A stretch of 64,000 bases of DNA. It comes from Homoserinibacter gongjuensis (GTDB taxonomy: Bacteria > Actinomycetota > Actinomycetes > Actinomycetales > Microbacteriaceae). The DNA is taken from NCBI RefSeq assembly GCF_030161875.1, contig NZ_BSVA01000001.1:1860001-1924000 (forward strand), written 5' to 3'. Position numbers and translations under genes: made by a program. Of this stretch, positions 38,485 to 46,861 are shown one piece after another (the stretch's first letter is position 1; every line of letters starts with the position of its first letter). A model generated the notes under the pieces. That model was not told the origin of the DNA and ran no database searches. It worked only from the letters and a program-made list of their open reading frames with translations.

Positions 38485-39491
38485 CTATGCCCTGGCGCGT
38501 GTGGATCCGCGCACCACGAGTCGGACGGGGATGATGACGTGCTCGGCCGGACCGCTCCATCCCGCGATCCGTTTGTGCAGCATCCCGATCGCCGTCTCGG
38601 CGAGCTTCTCGTGGTTGGCGTCGACCGAGGTGAGGCCGGGCGGGACGAACTGCGACATCTCGAGGTTGTCGAAGCCCGCGACCTGGACATCCTCGGGGAC
38701 GCGCAGCCCGCGCTCTGCCAGCGCCGACATCGCTCCGAGAGCGAGGATGTCGGTGGTCGCGAAGACCCCGTCGAATGGCAGTCCCGAGTCGATGAACCGC
38801 AGCAGCACGTCACGCGCCGGGGCCGAACCGTAGTAGGGGAGCGGCAGCACGTACCGCGGGTCTATGCCCAGGCCCGCGTCGGTCACGGCGCGTTCCCACC
38901 CGAGACGGCGGTCCGACGACATCGTGTGCCCGGCGTCGATCGTGCCGCCCAGCACCACGATACGCCGGGAGCCGCCCTCGATCATGTGCGCCGTGGCAAC
39001 TCGGGCGCCCTCCTCGTTCGCGAGTCGGACGTGGTCGAAACGCTCGGGCGAGTCGCGCTCGCCGAGCAGGACGATGGGCTTCGCGGTGCGGGCCCGCTCC
39101 AGCCGGGCTGCATCGAGGCCGGCCACGGAGAGCAGTACACCGTCGTAGAGCTGCAGACGGGCGGAGCTCAGCGCCTCCATCTCCTCCTCGGGCATCGCGC
39201 TCGTGCGTGCGAGCACGAGGTGGCGCCCTCCGCCTCGATCGGCAGTGCCAGCTTGTCGGCCAACTCGCCGAAGTAGTCGTGGAACGACGGGGCGATGAAG
39301 GCGATGGTGTCTGTTCGTCCGGCGCGCAGATGGCGTGCCGTCAGATTGACCTGGTATCCGAGTTCGTCGACCGCTGCCATGACGCGGGCTCGCGTCGGTT
39401 CGCCGACCGGAACTCGATCGTTCAGGACGTTCGACACCGTCATGACTGAGACGCCAGCCGCGCGGGCGACGTCTGCCATCCTCACTGCCAC
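38485..39491 (-). CDS. LacI-family regulator of the arabinoxylan locus (frameshifted)
   Basis: The 335-residue repressor has a LacI helix-turn-helix ([21 protein letters not shown]) and a periplasmic-binding-protein-like sugar domain. The frame breaks in the C run at 39226-39228; one base restores [23 protein letters not shown] 39491 has a GGAGGT site six bases away; GTG 39485 and ATG 39479 are alternatives. It is divergent from the binding-protein gene, and the palindromes between them are likely targets. The ligand is probably an arabinose- or xylose-containing sugar (inference). Confidence 0.88.
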
Positions 39492-39591
39492 CCGGTACCT
39501 CCGACTTCCCGCTTCATTGTGCCAGGGCGCGGCCTGGCACGAGTTCGGATGCAGTACCGGCCGTGCTTCGGAGCGTGCTCTGAATGTATCG

Positions 39592-39611
39592 ATAAAGTTG
39601 CGAAACTTTAT
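39592..39611. promoter_or_regulatory. Candidate LacI operator 1
   Basis: ATAAAGTT-GCGA-AACTTTAT is a perfect eight-base inverted repeat with a central CG-containing spacer. It overlaps the -10 box proposed for the lacI promoter. A second pairing, CGAAACTT (39601-39608) with AAGTTTCG (39618-39625), overlaps it. Confidence 0.6.
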
Positions 39612-39633
39612 CCCGCGAAGTTTCGCTGTGCAA
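39605..39633 (-). promoter_or_regulatory. Promoter for the LacI gene
   Basis: Minus-strand TTGCAC (39633-39628), a 17-base spacer and TAAAGT (39610-39605). Operator 1 overlaps the -10 box, which would allow autoregulation. Confidence 0.5.
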
Positions 39634-39637
39634 GCTC

Positions 39638-39666
39638 TTGCCCGCTGACGAGATCCTGTGTATTTT
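39638..39666 (+). promoter_or_regulatory. Promoter for the binding-protein operon
   Basis: TTGCCC (39638-39643), exactly 17 bases, then TATTTT (39661-39666). The leader of about 100 bases contains two further palindromes. Confidence 0.55.
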
Positions 39667-39721
39667 ATCGCTACAATCCCTCGGGATGGACCTCGAGGCC
39701 TGCCGCCCCGGGGGAGTATCA

Positions 39722-39755
39722 CGAATATTTCGCTCCGAGAAACACGAATATTTCG
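39722..39755. promoter_or_regulatory. Candidate LacI operators 2 and 3 in the leader
   Basis: CGAATATTTCG occurs at 39722-39732 and 39745-39755, each within a 16-base direct repeat CACGAATATTTCGCTC. Each has CGAA/TTCG arms. Being downstream of the promoter, they could block elongation when bound. Confidence 0.55.
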
Positions 39756-39775
39756 CTCAACGAAGAGAGAACCTT

Positions 39776-41475
39776 GTGAAACCTGCAAGCAAGAAACTGT
39801 CAGCGGTGGCCGTGGCTGCCGCCCTCTCCCTCAGCCTGTTCGGGTGCACCGCGGGTGGGGATGAGAAGGAAGCCGTCATCCCCGAGGGCGACCTCGCGGA
39901 CCAGTCAGGGACGCTGACCCCCAGCAACCCGACGGAGCTCTCGATCTACATCGAGTCGCCGGAGCAGGCTCCGGCCGCCGACAACAAGATCACCAAGCTC
40001 CTCAAGGACCAGCTCGGCGTCACCCTCAAGTACGAGATCATCACCCCGGAGAACTCGGACCAGAAGATCGGTGTCATGCTCGCCGGCGGCGACTTCCCCG
40101 ACCTCATCGGTACCGGCGACATCAAATTGCGGTTCCTGGAGGGTGGGGCGCTCACGCCCCTCGACGAGATGCTCGCCACCGGCGACTACCCGAACGTCGA
40201 GGAGTACGTCGAGCCGTACATCAAGCGAATGAGCTATACGGGCGGCGCGATCGAGGACGGCCTCTACATCCTCCCGAACTTCAACCGCTTCTTCGGCGAG
40301 GTCACCGCCGGAACCTACTACGGTCCCGCGTTCTGGATCCAGAAGCGCGTGCTCGCCGACGCCGGGTACCCCGACCTGAGCAACATGTCGATCGACGACT
40401 ACTTCAGGCTCATCGAGGACTTCCTGGCGAAGAACCCGCAGACAGAAGGCGCCCCGACTGTCGGCTTCGAGGCCCCGCCCCGACGGGAGCGGAGTGGATC
40501 CTGACCAACCCGCCGGCGCTGCTGGCCGGCTCGCCGAACAACGGCGGCGTCATCGTCGAGAGCAACGACGACGCGGAGATCTACGCCAACAAGGACATCG
40601 CGAAGACCTGGTACAAGAAGCTGAACGAGGAGTACAACAAGGGCGTCGTCGATCGCGAGACCTTCACCCTGACGGACGACCAGTTCCAGGCCAAGATCGC
40701 CACGGGCGCCGTGCTCGGCATGCACAACCAGGGTTGGCAGTTCGGTACCGCCACCGCGTCGCTGCAGAGCGCCGGTCAGGATGAGTACACCTACGTGCCG
40801 CTCATGCCCGTCTATGACGGTGCGGAGCCGTACTATGCGGACCGACCTGTCATGAACCTCAACCAGGGCTTCGGCGTCTCCTCCACGAGCGATCAGAAGG
40901 AGAAGGCCTTGAAGTTCCTCGACATGATGCTCTCCGAGCCCTGGCAGAAGGTGCTCTCCTGGGGCATCCAGGGTGAAGACTACGAGGTCGGCGATGACGG
41001 CATCTTCACCCGAACCGAGCAGCAGCGCGCCGACTCCAAGGACCTCACCTGGAGGTCGTCGAACAAGCTCATGGCTCTGAACAGCATGATCCCGAAGCAC
41101 AACGGCACATTCTCTGACGGCAACGCCTTCAGCCCGGACGACCAGCCGTCCGAGTTCTTCGAGACCCTGTCCGACTACGACAAGGACTTCATGCAGCACT
41201 ACGGCACGCAGACCTGGATGGACTTCGTGAACAAGGCACCGGACAACCCGGTGTACTACCCGGCGTGGAACATCAGCCTGTCGGACGCAGCCAACCAGGC
41301 CAACCAGCAGATGACGGACGCCGCCTTGCAGAACCTGCCGAAGATCGTCGCGGGCAAGCCCGCCGGCTTCGAGAAGGCCTGGAAGGAGTACACGGACATC
41401 TTCAAGAAGATCGACGTGGCGACCTACGAGGATGAGATCAACGCGGGCATTCAGGACCGGTTGGCCAACTGGTAG
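39776..41475 (+). CDS. Sugar ABC transporter substrate-binding lipoprotein (frameshifted)
   Basis: The repaired 566-residue product is a large LipO/YtcQ-type binding protein. A signal peptide ends in a lipobox with Cys24 (LSLSLFGC), so it is anchored outside the membrane. The frame breaks in the C run at 40478-40481; a fifth C gives EAPPPTGAEWILTNPPALLAG. GTG 39776 is the start that gives a proper signal peptide, and a GAAGAGAG site precedes it. It heads the import operon and probably binds xylo- or arabinoxylo-oligosaccharides. Confidence 0.9.
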
Positions 41476-41487
41476 CAGTCAATCAGG

Positions 41488-41523
41488 AGTCGTGGTGGGG
41501 GCACCTGCGCCCCCACCACGACT
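41488..41523 (+). terminator. Strong hairpin between binding-protein and permease genes
   Basis: AGTCGTGGTGGGGGC-ACCTGC-GCCCCCACCACGACT is a perfect 15-base-pair stem with a six-base loop, 12 bases after the binding-protein stop. It likely attenuates read-through or protects the upstream mRNA, keeping binding protein in excess over permeases. Confidence 0.7.
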
Positions 41524-41565
41524 CACTCTCTCTCGCTATGAACTTCTGACGATGAGGTTGGATAG

Positions 41566-42606
41566 ATGACTGCTACGACGGTGCGTCCTCCTGTGATCGA
41601 GCCTGGGCCGGAGCCCGACCCCAGCTCGCACATCCCCAAGCGCGAATCCCGGCGGAAGACCGAGCAGCCTCCCCGGCGCAAGATCACCTGGAATCTGATC
41701 AAGGCGCAACGAGCTCTGCTCGTGATGGCCGTCCCGCTGGTGCTGTACCAGATCCTCTTCAAGTACGTCCCGGCGTACGGCTGGGCGATGGCCTTCCAGA
41801 ACTTCCGGCCCGGACGCGGCAGCATCTGGAACCAGGAATGGGTCGGCTTCTACAACTTCGTCAACCTGTTTACCGGTCTCAACGGCGAACGGTTCGCACG
41901 GGTCGTGGTGAACACGCTGGGGCAGTCGATCCTCACCCTGATCGTGGGGACGCTCGGCGCCATCATCCTCGCGCTGCTCTTGAACGAGATCAAGAACCTG
42001 CCGTTCAAGCGCGTCCTGCAGAACATCACCTACATGCCGCACTTCCTGAGCTGGGTGGTCGTCGCAAGCCTCGCCGCGGTGGCCCTGTCGCTGCCCTCCT
42101 CCGGCGGCTTCATCAACCAGCTGCTCCTGGACCTGCACATCGTCGACGAGCCAGTCCTGTTCTTGACCCAACCGAACTACTTCTGGGGCATCGTCGCGGG
42201 CACGAACCTGTGGAAAGAGCTCGGGTGGAACACCATCCTGTATCTTGCCGCGATCACGGCTATCAGCCCAGCCCTGTACGAGGCGGCCGAGGTCGATGGG
42301 GCCGGCCGCTATCGCAAGATGTGGAGCATCACCCTCCCCGGCATCATGCCCACGATCGTCGTGCTGCTCATCATCAACAGTGGCTGGATCCTGTCCACGA
42401 ACTTCGAGTTGCCGTACTTCCTGGGCAACGGTGTCGTGGCCGAGCGGGCCGAGACCATCGACGTCTTCGTGCTGAGGTACGGATACCAACTCGGCAACTA
42501 CAGCCTTGCCGTCGTCGCGGGCATCTTCAAGACCGTCGTCGCCATCATTCTGGTGGGTTCGGCGAACATGGCCGCGAAGCGCCTCAATCAAGAGACCCTG
42601 GTCTAG
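41566..42606 (+). CDS. Sugar ABC transporter permease, LplB type
   Basis: The 346-residue permease has six membrane spans after a Pro/Arg-rich cytoplasmic N terminus. The EAA loop (EAAEVDGAGRYRKMWSITLPGIMP) contacts the ATPase. It belongs to the LplB/YtcP importer group that pairs with large YtcQ-type binding proteins. The frame is intact. The second permease gene starts nine bases after its stop. No ATPase gene lies nearby; a shared MsiK-type ATPase elsewhere is probable. Confidence 0.92.
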   Translation: MTATTVRPPVIEPGPEPDPSSHIPKRESRRKTEQPPRRKITWNLIKAQRALLVMAVPLVLYQILFKYVPAYGWAMAFQNFRPGRGSIWNQEWVGFYNFVNLFTGLNGERFARVVVNTLGQSILTLIVGTLGAIILALLLNEIKNLPFKRVLQNITYMPHFLSWVVVASLAAVALSLPSSGGFINQLLLDLHIVDEPVLFLTQPNYFWGIVAGTNLWKELGWNTILYLAAITAISPALYEAAEVDGAGRYRKMWSITLPGIMPTIVVLLIINSGWILSTNFELPYFLGNGVVAERAETIDVFVLRYGYQLGNYSLAVVAGIFKTVVAIILVGSANMAAKRLNQETLV

Positions 42607-42615
42607 GAGGACGCC

Positions 42616-43575
42616 ATGACAACGCTGACCGCGGACTCCACGACTCCCCGCCCGGACGCCCCTCGGCGTCGCCGCAAGAGGTGGACCCTCGAGCAAACTA
42701 TCTTCACGACGCTCAACACGAGCTTCCTGGTGCTCCTCGCAGTGGTCATGCTCTACCCGCTGCTCAACACCCTTGCCATCTCGTTCAACGACGGCTCCGA
42801 CGCCGTGCGCGGCGGGATCGGCATCTGGCCTCGAGTGTTCTCACTCAAGAACTACGACGTCGTGCTCCACATGGGCTCCATCTACCAGGCGTTCTTCATG
42901 AGCGTCCTCAAGACGGTTGTGGTCGTGGCGACGAACCTGTTTTTCACCTCGATGCTCGCCTACGCGCTCAGCCGGAGCGAGTTCGTCTTCCGCAAGCCGA
43001 TCACCATCATCTTCGTGCTGACGATGTACTTCGATGCAGGGCTGATCCCCAACTATCTGCTCATTAAAGACCTGGGGATGCTGAACACCTTCCAGGCGTA
43101 CTGGGTGCCGGTGATCATCAGTGCATTCAACCTGATCCTCCTCCGCACGTACATCAAGTCGATCCCGGAAGAGATCATCGAGTCGGCACGCATCGACGGC
43201 GCGGGCGAGTTCCGCACCTGGTGGCAGATCGTGATGCCGCTGTGCAAGCCGACACTCGCTGTCGTCGGTCTGTTCGTGGCCGTCGGGAGCTGGAACTCCT
43301 GGCTCGACACCCTGCTGTACAACTCCGGCGAGCAATGGCTCACGACCCTGCAGTACGAGCTGCAGAAGTTGCTGTCGAGCTCGATGAACGCCGGTCTGGA
43401 CAGCGCGCAGACGGGAGGCGCAGCTGCCGCGGCAGCCGGAGGCGGGCAGGTCACCACCCCCGTTGCGCTGCGGTCGGCGATCGTCATGGTGGCAGCGGTC
43501 CCGATCCTGTTCGTGTACCCGTTCCTGCAGAAGCACTTCGTATCCGGCATCATGATCGGCTCGGTGAAGGGCTGA
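42616..43575 (+). CDS. Sugar ABC transporter permease, YtcP/LplC type
   Basis: This 319-residue partner of the upstream permease has six spans and an EAA loop (ESARIDGAGEFRTWWQIVMPLCKP). An Ala/Gly-rich insert (GGAAAAAAGGG, near residue 270) extends the last cytoplasmic or periplasmic loop. An AGGAGG site precedes the ATG. Its TGA overlaps the ATG at 43575, so the next protein is translationally coupled. Confidence 0.92.
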   Translation: MTTLTADSTTPRPDAPRRRRKRWTLEQTIFTTLNTSFLVLLAVVMLYPLLNTLAISFNDGSDAVRGGIGIWPRVFSLKNYDVVLHMGSIYQAFFMSVLKTVVVVATNLFFTSMLAYALSRSEFVFRKPITIIFVLTMYFDAGLIPNYLLIKDLGMLNTFQAYWVPVIISAFNLILLRTYIKSIPEEIIESARIDGAGEFRTWWQIVMPLCKPTLAVVGLFVAVGSWNSWLDTLLYNSGEQWLTTLQYELQKLLSSSMNAGLDSAQTGGAAAAAAGGGQVTTPVALRSAIVMVAAVPILFVYPFLQKHFVSGIMIGSVKG

Positions 43576-44232
43576 TGACGTCGGGGGTATCGGCACCTAC
43601 TGAGGGGACGGATCATCTTTCGCTTCAATCCCGCCTCGTGGCTGTGGCGCTTCCTCAACCTGCTCGGCTCCGCCATCCTGATCAGTGTGTTCTGGGCGGC
43701 CAGCCTCGCCCTGGCGGTGACGGCGGGGGCGGGCACCGTGGTCGCCTACGAGCTCTGTCGGCGCTGCGTCTTGGGCAAGGACGGGAGCCAGTGGGCCGTC
43801 GCCCGAGAGGCATGGCGGCAGAGCGGGAAGCAGGCGACCCTGGTCGGGCTGGTGGTGGTCGTCGTGGCAGCCCTCGGGATCGTCACCCTGTCGTTCGTGC
43901 CGACCGTCGGGCTTTCCGATGTGCTGATCCCGCTCATCATCATCACGCTGTTCCTCATCCTCCTGCTCTTCTGGTGCCTCCCCCTCGTCGCCCGCTTCAC
44001 CAACCCCACCTGGCGCCAGCTGCTCAACGGGTTCACCTTGGGGCTGACGAGGCCCAGCCTGACGTTCCTGCTCGCGATCGCCGTCGTCCTCGGGAGCGTC
44101 ATCGTGTGGTTCTTCATGCCGGCGGTGTTCGTGGTGCCCGGCCTGATCCTCATCTGGTGGTGCTTCCTCCTCGAGCGGTTCTTCGTCGCCCGGGGCTACG
44201 TACAACCCGAGCCGGACGAGACCGATGATTGA
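43575..44232 (+). CDS. YesL-like DUF624 membrane protein (5' end unclear)
   Basis: The clear part, from about 43611, reads RIIFRFNPASWLWRFLNLLG and continues through five membrane spans to a hydrophilic tail; this resembles DUF624/YesL proteins found with LplB/YtcP importers. ATG 43575 is in a different frame, and the spans join only if two bases are missing, most simply two Gs in GGGG near 43606-43609. Function is unknown; it may assist the importer. Its stop overlaps the GH39 start by eight bases. Confidence 0.7.
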
Positions 44233-45828
44233 TGCCCTGTCGCCGAGTGATGCGCCCCTGCGTCATGTGTGGAACGAATGCGTCGGAGCGGGCCGCGCGA
44301 ACGAGGCCCTGCGCGCCGACTGGCAGGCACAGTTCCGTGAGGCGGTCGAGGTGCTGGGCGCGCGGTACGTTCGCTTCCACGGCCTGTTTCACGATGACAT
44401 GTTCGTCTACCGAACGGAGAACGGCGGCGGGTTCGGCGCGTCAGGGCAGCTGCCGACGCCGGTCTACACCTTCGCGTATGTCGACAAGGTGTTCGACGCC
44501 ATCCTGGATACGGGCGCTCGCCCGTTCGTCGAGCTGGGGTTCATGCCGCGCCAGCTCGCCACCCAGACCGAGACACTGTTCTGGTGGAAGGCCCACTGCA
44601 GTCCGCCCCGCAACATGGATGACTGGGTGGCGCTGGTCACCGCGACCGCGCTGCACTGGATCGAACGGTACGGGATCGACGAGGTTCGGCAGTGGCGCTT
44701 CGAGGTGTGGAACGAACCGAATCTGGTTCCGAAGTTCTGGACCGGAACCCGCACCGAGTACTTCGAGCTCTACGCAGCGACCGCCCGGGCGCTCAAGTCG
44801 ATCGACGCGCAGTTGCTGGTCGGGGGTCCCGCGACGAGCGTCTTCGTTCCCGACGCCCGCTACGCCGGGGAGTACTACGACCCGTCGCCGGAGGTGGCGA
44901 CCGCCGTCGCAGAGGATCCCGACGCGCTCGACTGGCAGCCCGTGTGGATTCGCGAGTTCATCGCGTACTGCGCCGAGCGTGATCTCCCGCTCGACTTCCT
45001 GTCGACCCACCTGTACCCCACGGACTATGCGGCAGACTCGCTCGGCAAGGTCAGCGCGATCACCCGACACAAGGACGCCACCTACGAAGATCTGCTCGTG
45101 ATGCGCCAGATCATCCAGGACAGCCCGTACCCGCACGCAGAACTGCATATCAGCGAGTGGTCGACCTCGCCGTCCAGCCGGGACGCGATCCACGACACGG
45201 TCTTCGCGGCGTCGTACATCGTCCGCGCATTCCTCAAGGGCGCAGCGCTGGCCGACTCCATCTCGTACTGGACGTTCACGGATGTGTTCGAGGAGGGCGG
45301 CGGCGGCATCGGCCCATTCCACGGCGGGTTCGGTTTCGTCAACGAGAACGGCCTGCACAAGCCGACGTTCCACGCTATGGCCATGCTCAACCGGCTCGGT
45401 GACCGCGTGCTGGCCGAACTTGACGATGGCGTCATCACCCGCTCCTCGGTGAATGGCGAGGTCTCGGCGGTCTTCTACAACTACCCGGCAGATATGGGCC
45501 GAGCCGGGCTCGTCGCGCAGAACTCGTATGTCGAAACGCGTTTCCTCGCCGAGGTCGGCCCCAGTCGACGGGTGCAGCACGTCATCCGAGGACTGACTCC
45601 CGGCGACCGCTTCGCGGTCGACATCCTCGACGGGAATCACGGCAACGTGGCGGAGGCCTGGTACCGGCTCGGCGCCCCCTCAACCTCACCCGCGAACAGA
45701 CCGCCCATCTGCGGGAGGTCGCCGACGAACTCGACCATCGCATCATCGTCGTCGACCCAGACGGCACACTCGCGATTGACGTCGAGCTTGCTCCCTGGGC
45801 GGTCATGTCGATCGCGGTCGCATCGTGA
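44225..45828 (+). CDS. GH39 family beta-xylosidase (frameshifted)
   Basis: The repaired 534-residue enzyme would release xylose from xylo-oligosaccharides in the cytoplasm. The acid/base Glu164 lies in FEVWNEPNL and the nucleophile Glu311 in ELHISEWSTS. The barrel is followed by a beta-sandwich. The frame breaks in the C run at 45675-45679; one more C gives LGAPLNLTREQTAHLREVADELDH and the stop at 45826. Without repair the frame runs on into the esterase, a false fusion of 753 residues. Confidence 0.92.
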
Positions 45829-45862
45829 CCCGCTGTTGGCAGACAACGGAAGGAGTGCTCCT

Positions 45863-46861
45863 GTGACCAGGCGGTTCGTTCCCGAGCTCGAAGCGCGTCG
45901 GCACCTCATCGAGGGCTACGCCGACCATCCGTCGATGCCTCAGTCCGTCGTCGACCGCTGGAAGGCGCCCTTCGGCCCCGCCGAGGAGTGGGACCTCAGC
46001 ATCACCGATGTGGAGCTCCCGGGTCCGCACGGACCCGTACCGGTACGCGTCTACACCCCGCCGGGGCCGGTGCCCGAGGGCGGTCGCGCGTGCCTCATCT
46101 GGATGCACGGCGGCGCGTTCGTCTGGGGCAACCTCGACATGGCGGAGGCGCACGAGGTCGCCCGCGGCGTCGCGGGGCGTGCGGATGCGGTGGTGATCTC
46201 GGTCCATTACCGCCGATGTCCCGTGCCCCCGAGCTCGACGGAACCATCGACGGGAGAGTCGACGAACTCGGGCAACCGGTTCGTTTCCCCGTGCCGCAAG
46301 ACGACTGCGCGGCCGTTCTCGATGACGTCCGCAGCAACGCGGCACGTTTCGGCATCGACCCGGCGCGCATCGCCGTCGGAGGGGCGAGCGCCGGCGCCTC
46401 GCTCGCTGCCAGCGCGACCCTGCGCTCGGCCCGTGCCGGTCGAGCCCCTGGCAGACGCTTCTCGTCTACCCGCTCCTGCACCCTGAGCTGCCGACCCCTG
46501 ACGACGAGCTCGCCGACGCCCTCGCCGCGGCTCCGGCCGCGCTCGAGATTCCGCGGTGGATGCACGACGCCATCCAGCGCACGACCCTCGGAGACGTGAG
46601 TCGGCCGCGGGAAGAGGACTTCACCCCCGGGATCAGCGACAGCCTGGGGCTCTTCCCGCCGACGTACGTCGAGAACTGCGAGTTCGACTCCTCCGCGCAA
46701 GCGGACAGCTCTTCAGCGAGCAGTTGCGCGCAGCCGGTGTCGATGTCGTCGAGTCCCTGCGAGCGGGCGTCCCTCACGGCCACCTCGATCTCGTCGGGTT
46801 CCGACCCGCGGCCGAGACTCTCGACGCACTGGCCAGCCGTCTGCGGGAGGCGCGGCCGTGA
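45863..46861 (+). CDS. Alpha/beta-hydrolase, probable carbohydrate esterase (three frameshifts)
   Basis: The repaired 333-residue product is an alpha/beta-hydrolase-3 (hormone-sensitive-lipase-like) enzyme. The oxyanion motif HGGAFVWG and the nucleophile elbow GGASAGASLA are clear; Asp and the final His in GVPHGHLDL complete the triad. Breaks lie at 46226-46230, 46445-46448 and 46690-46691, each one C short. GTG 45863 has an AAGGAG site. Position between two xylosidases suggests removal of acetyl or other ester groups from xylo-oligosaccharides (inference). Confidence 0.8.

Noticed and set aside
39638-39775. Upstream ATG start for the substrate-binding lipoprotein
   Set aside because: It would place 46 extra residues before the signal peptide and overlaps the promoter. 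GTG 39776 gives a normal lipoprotein signal.
44225-46486. A 753-residue GH39-esterase fusion
   Set aside because: The frame passes from GH39 into the esterase only because a C is missing at 45675-45679. Adding it restores a normal GH39 end at 45828 and a separate esterase with its own ribosome site.
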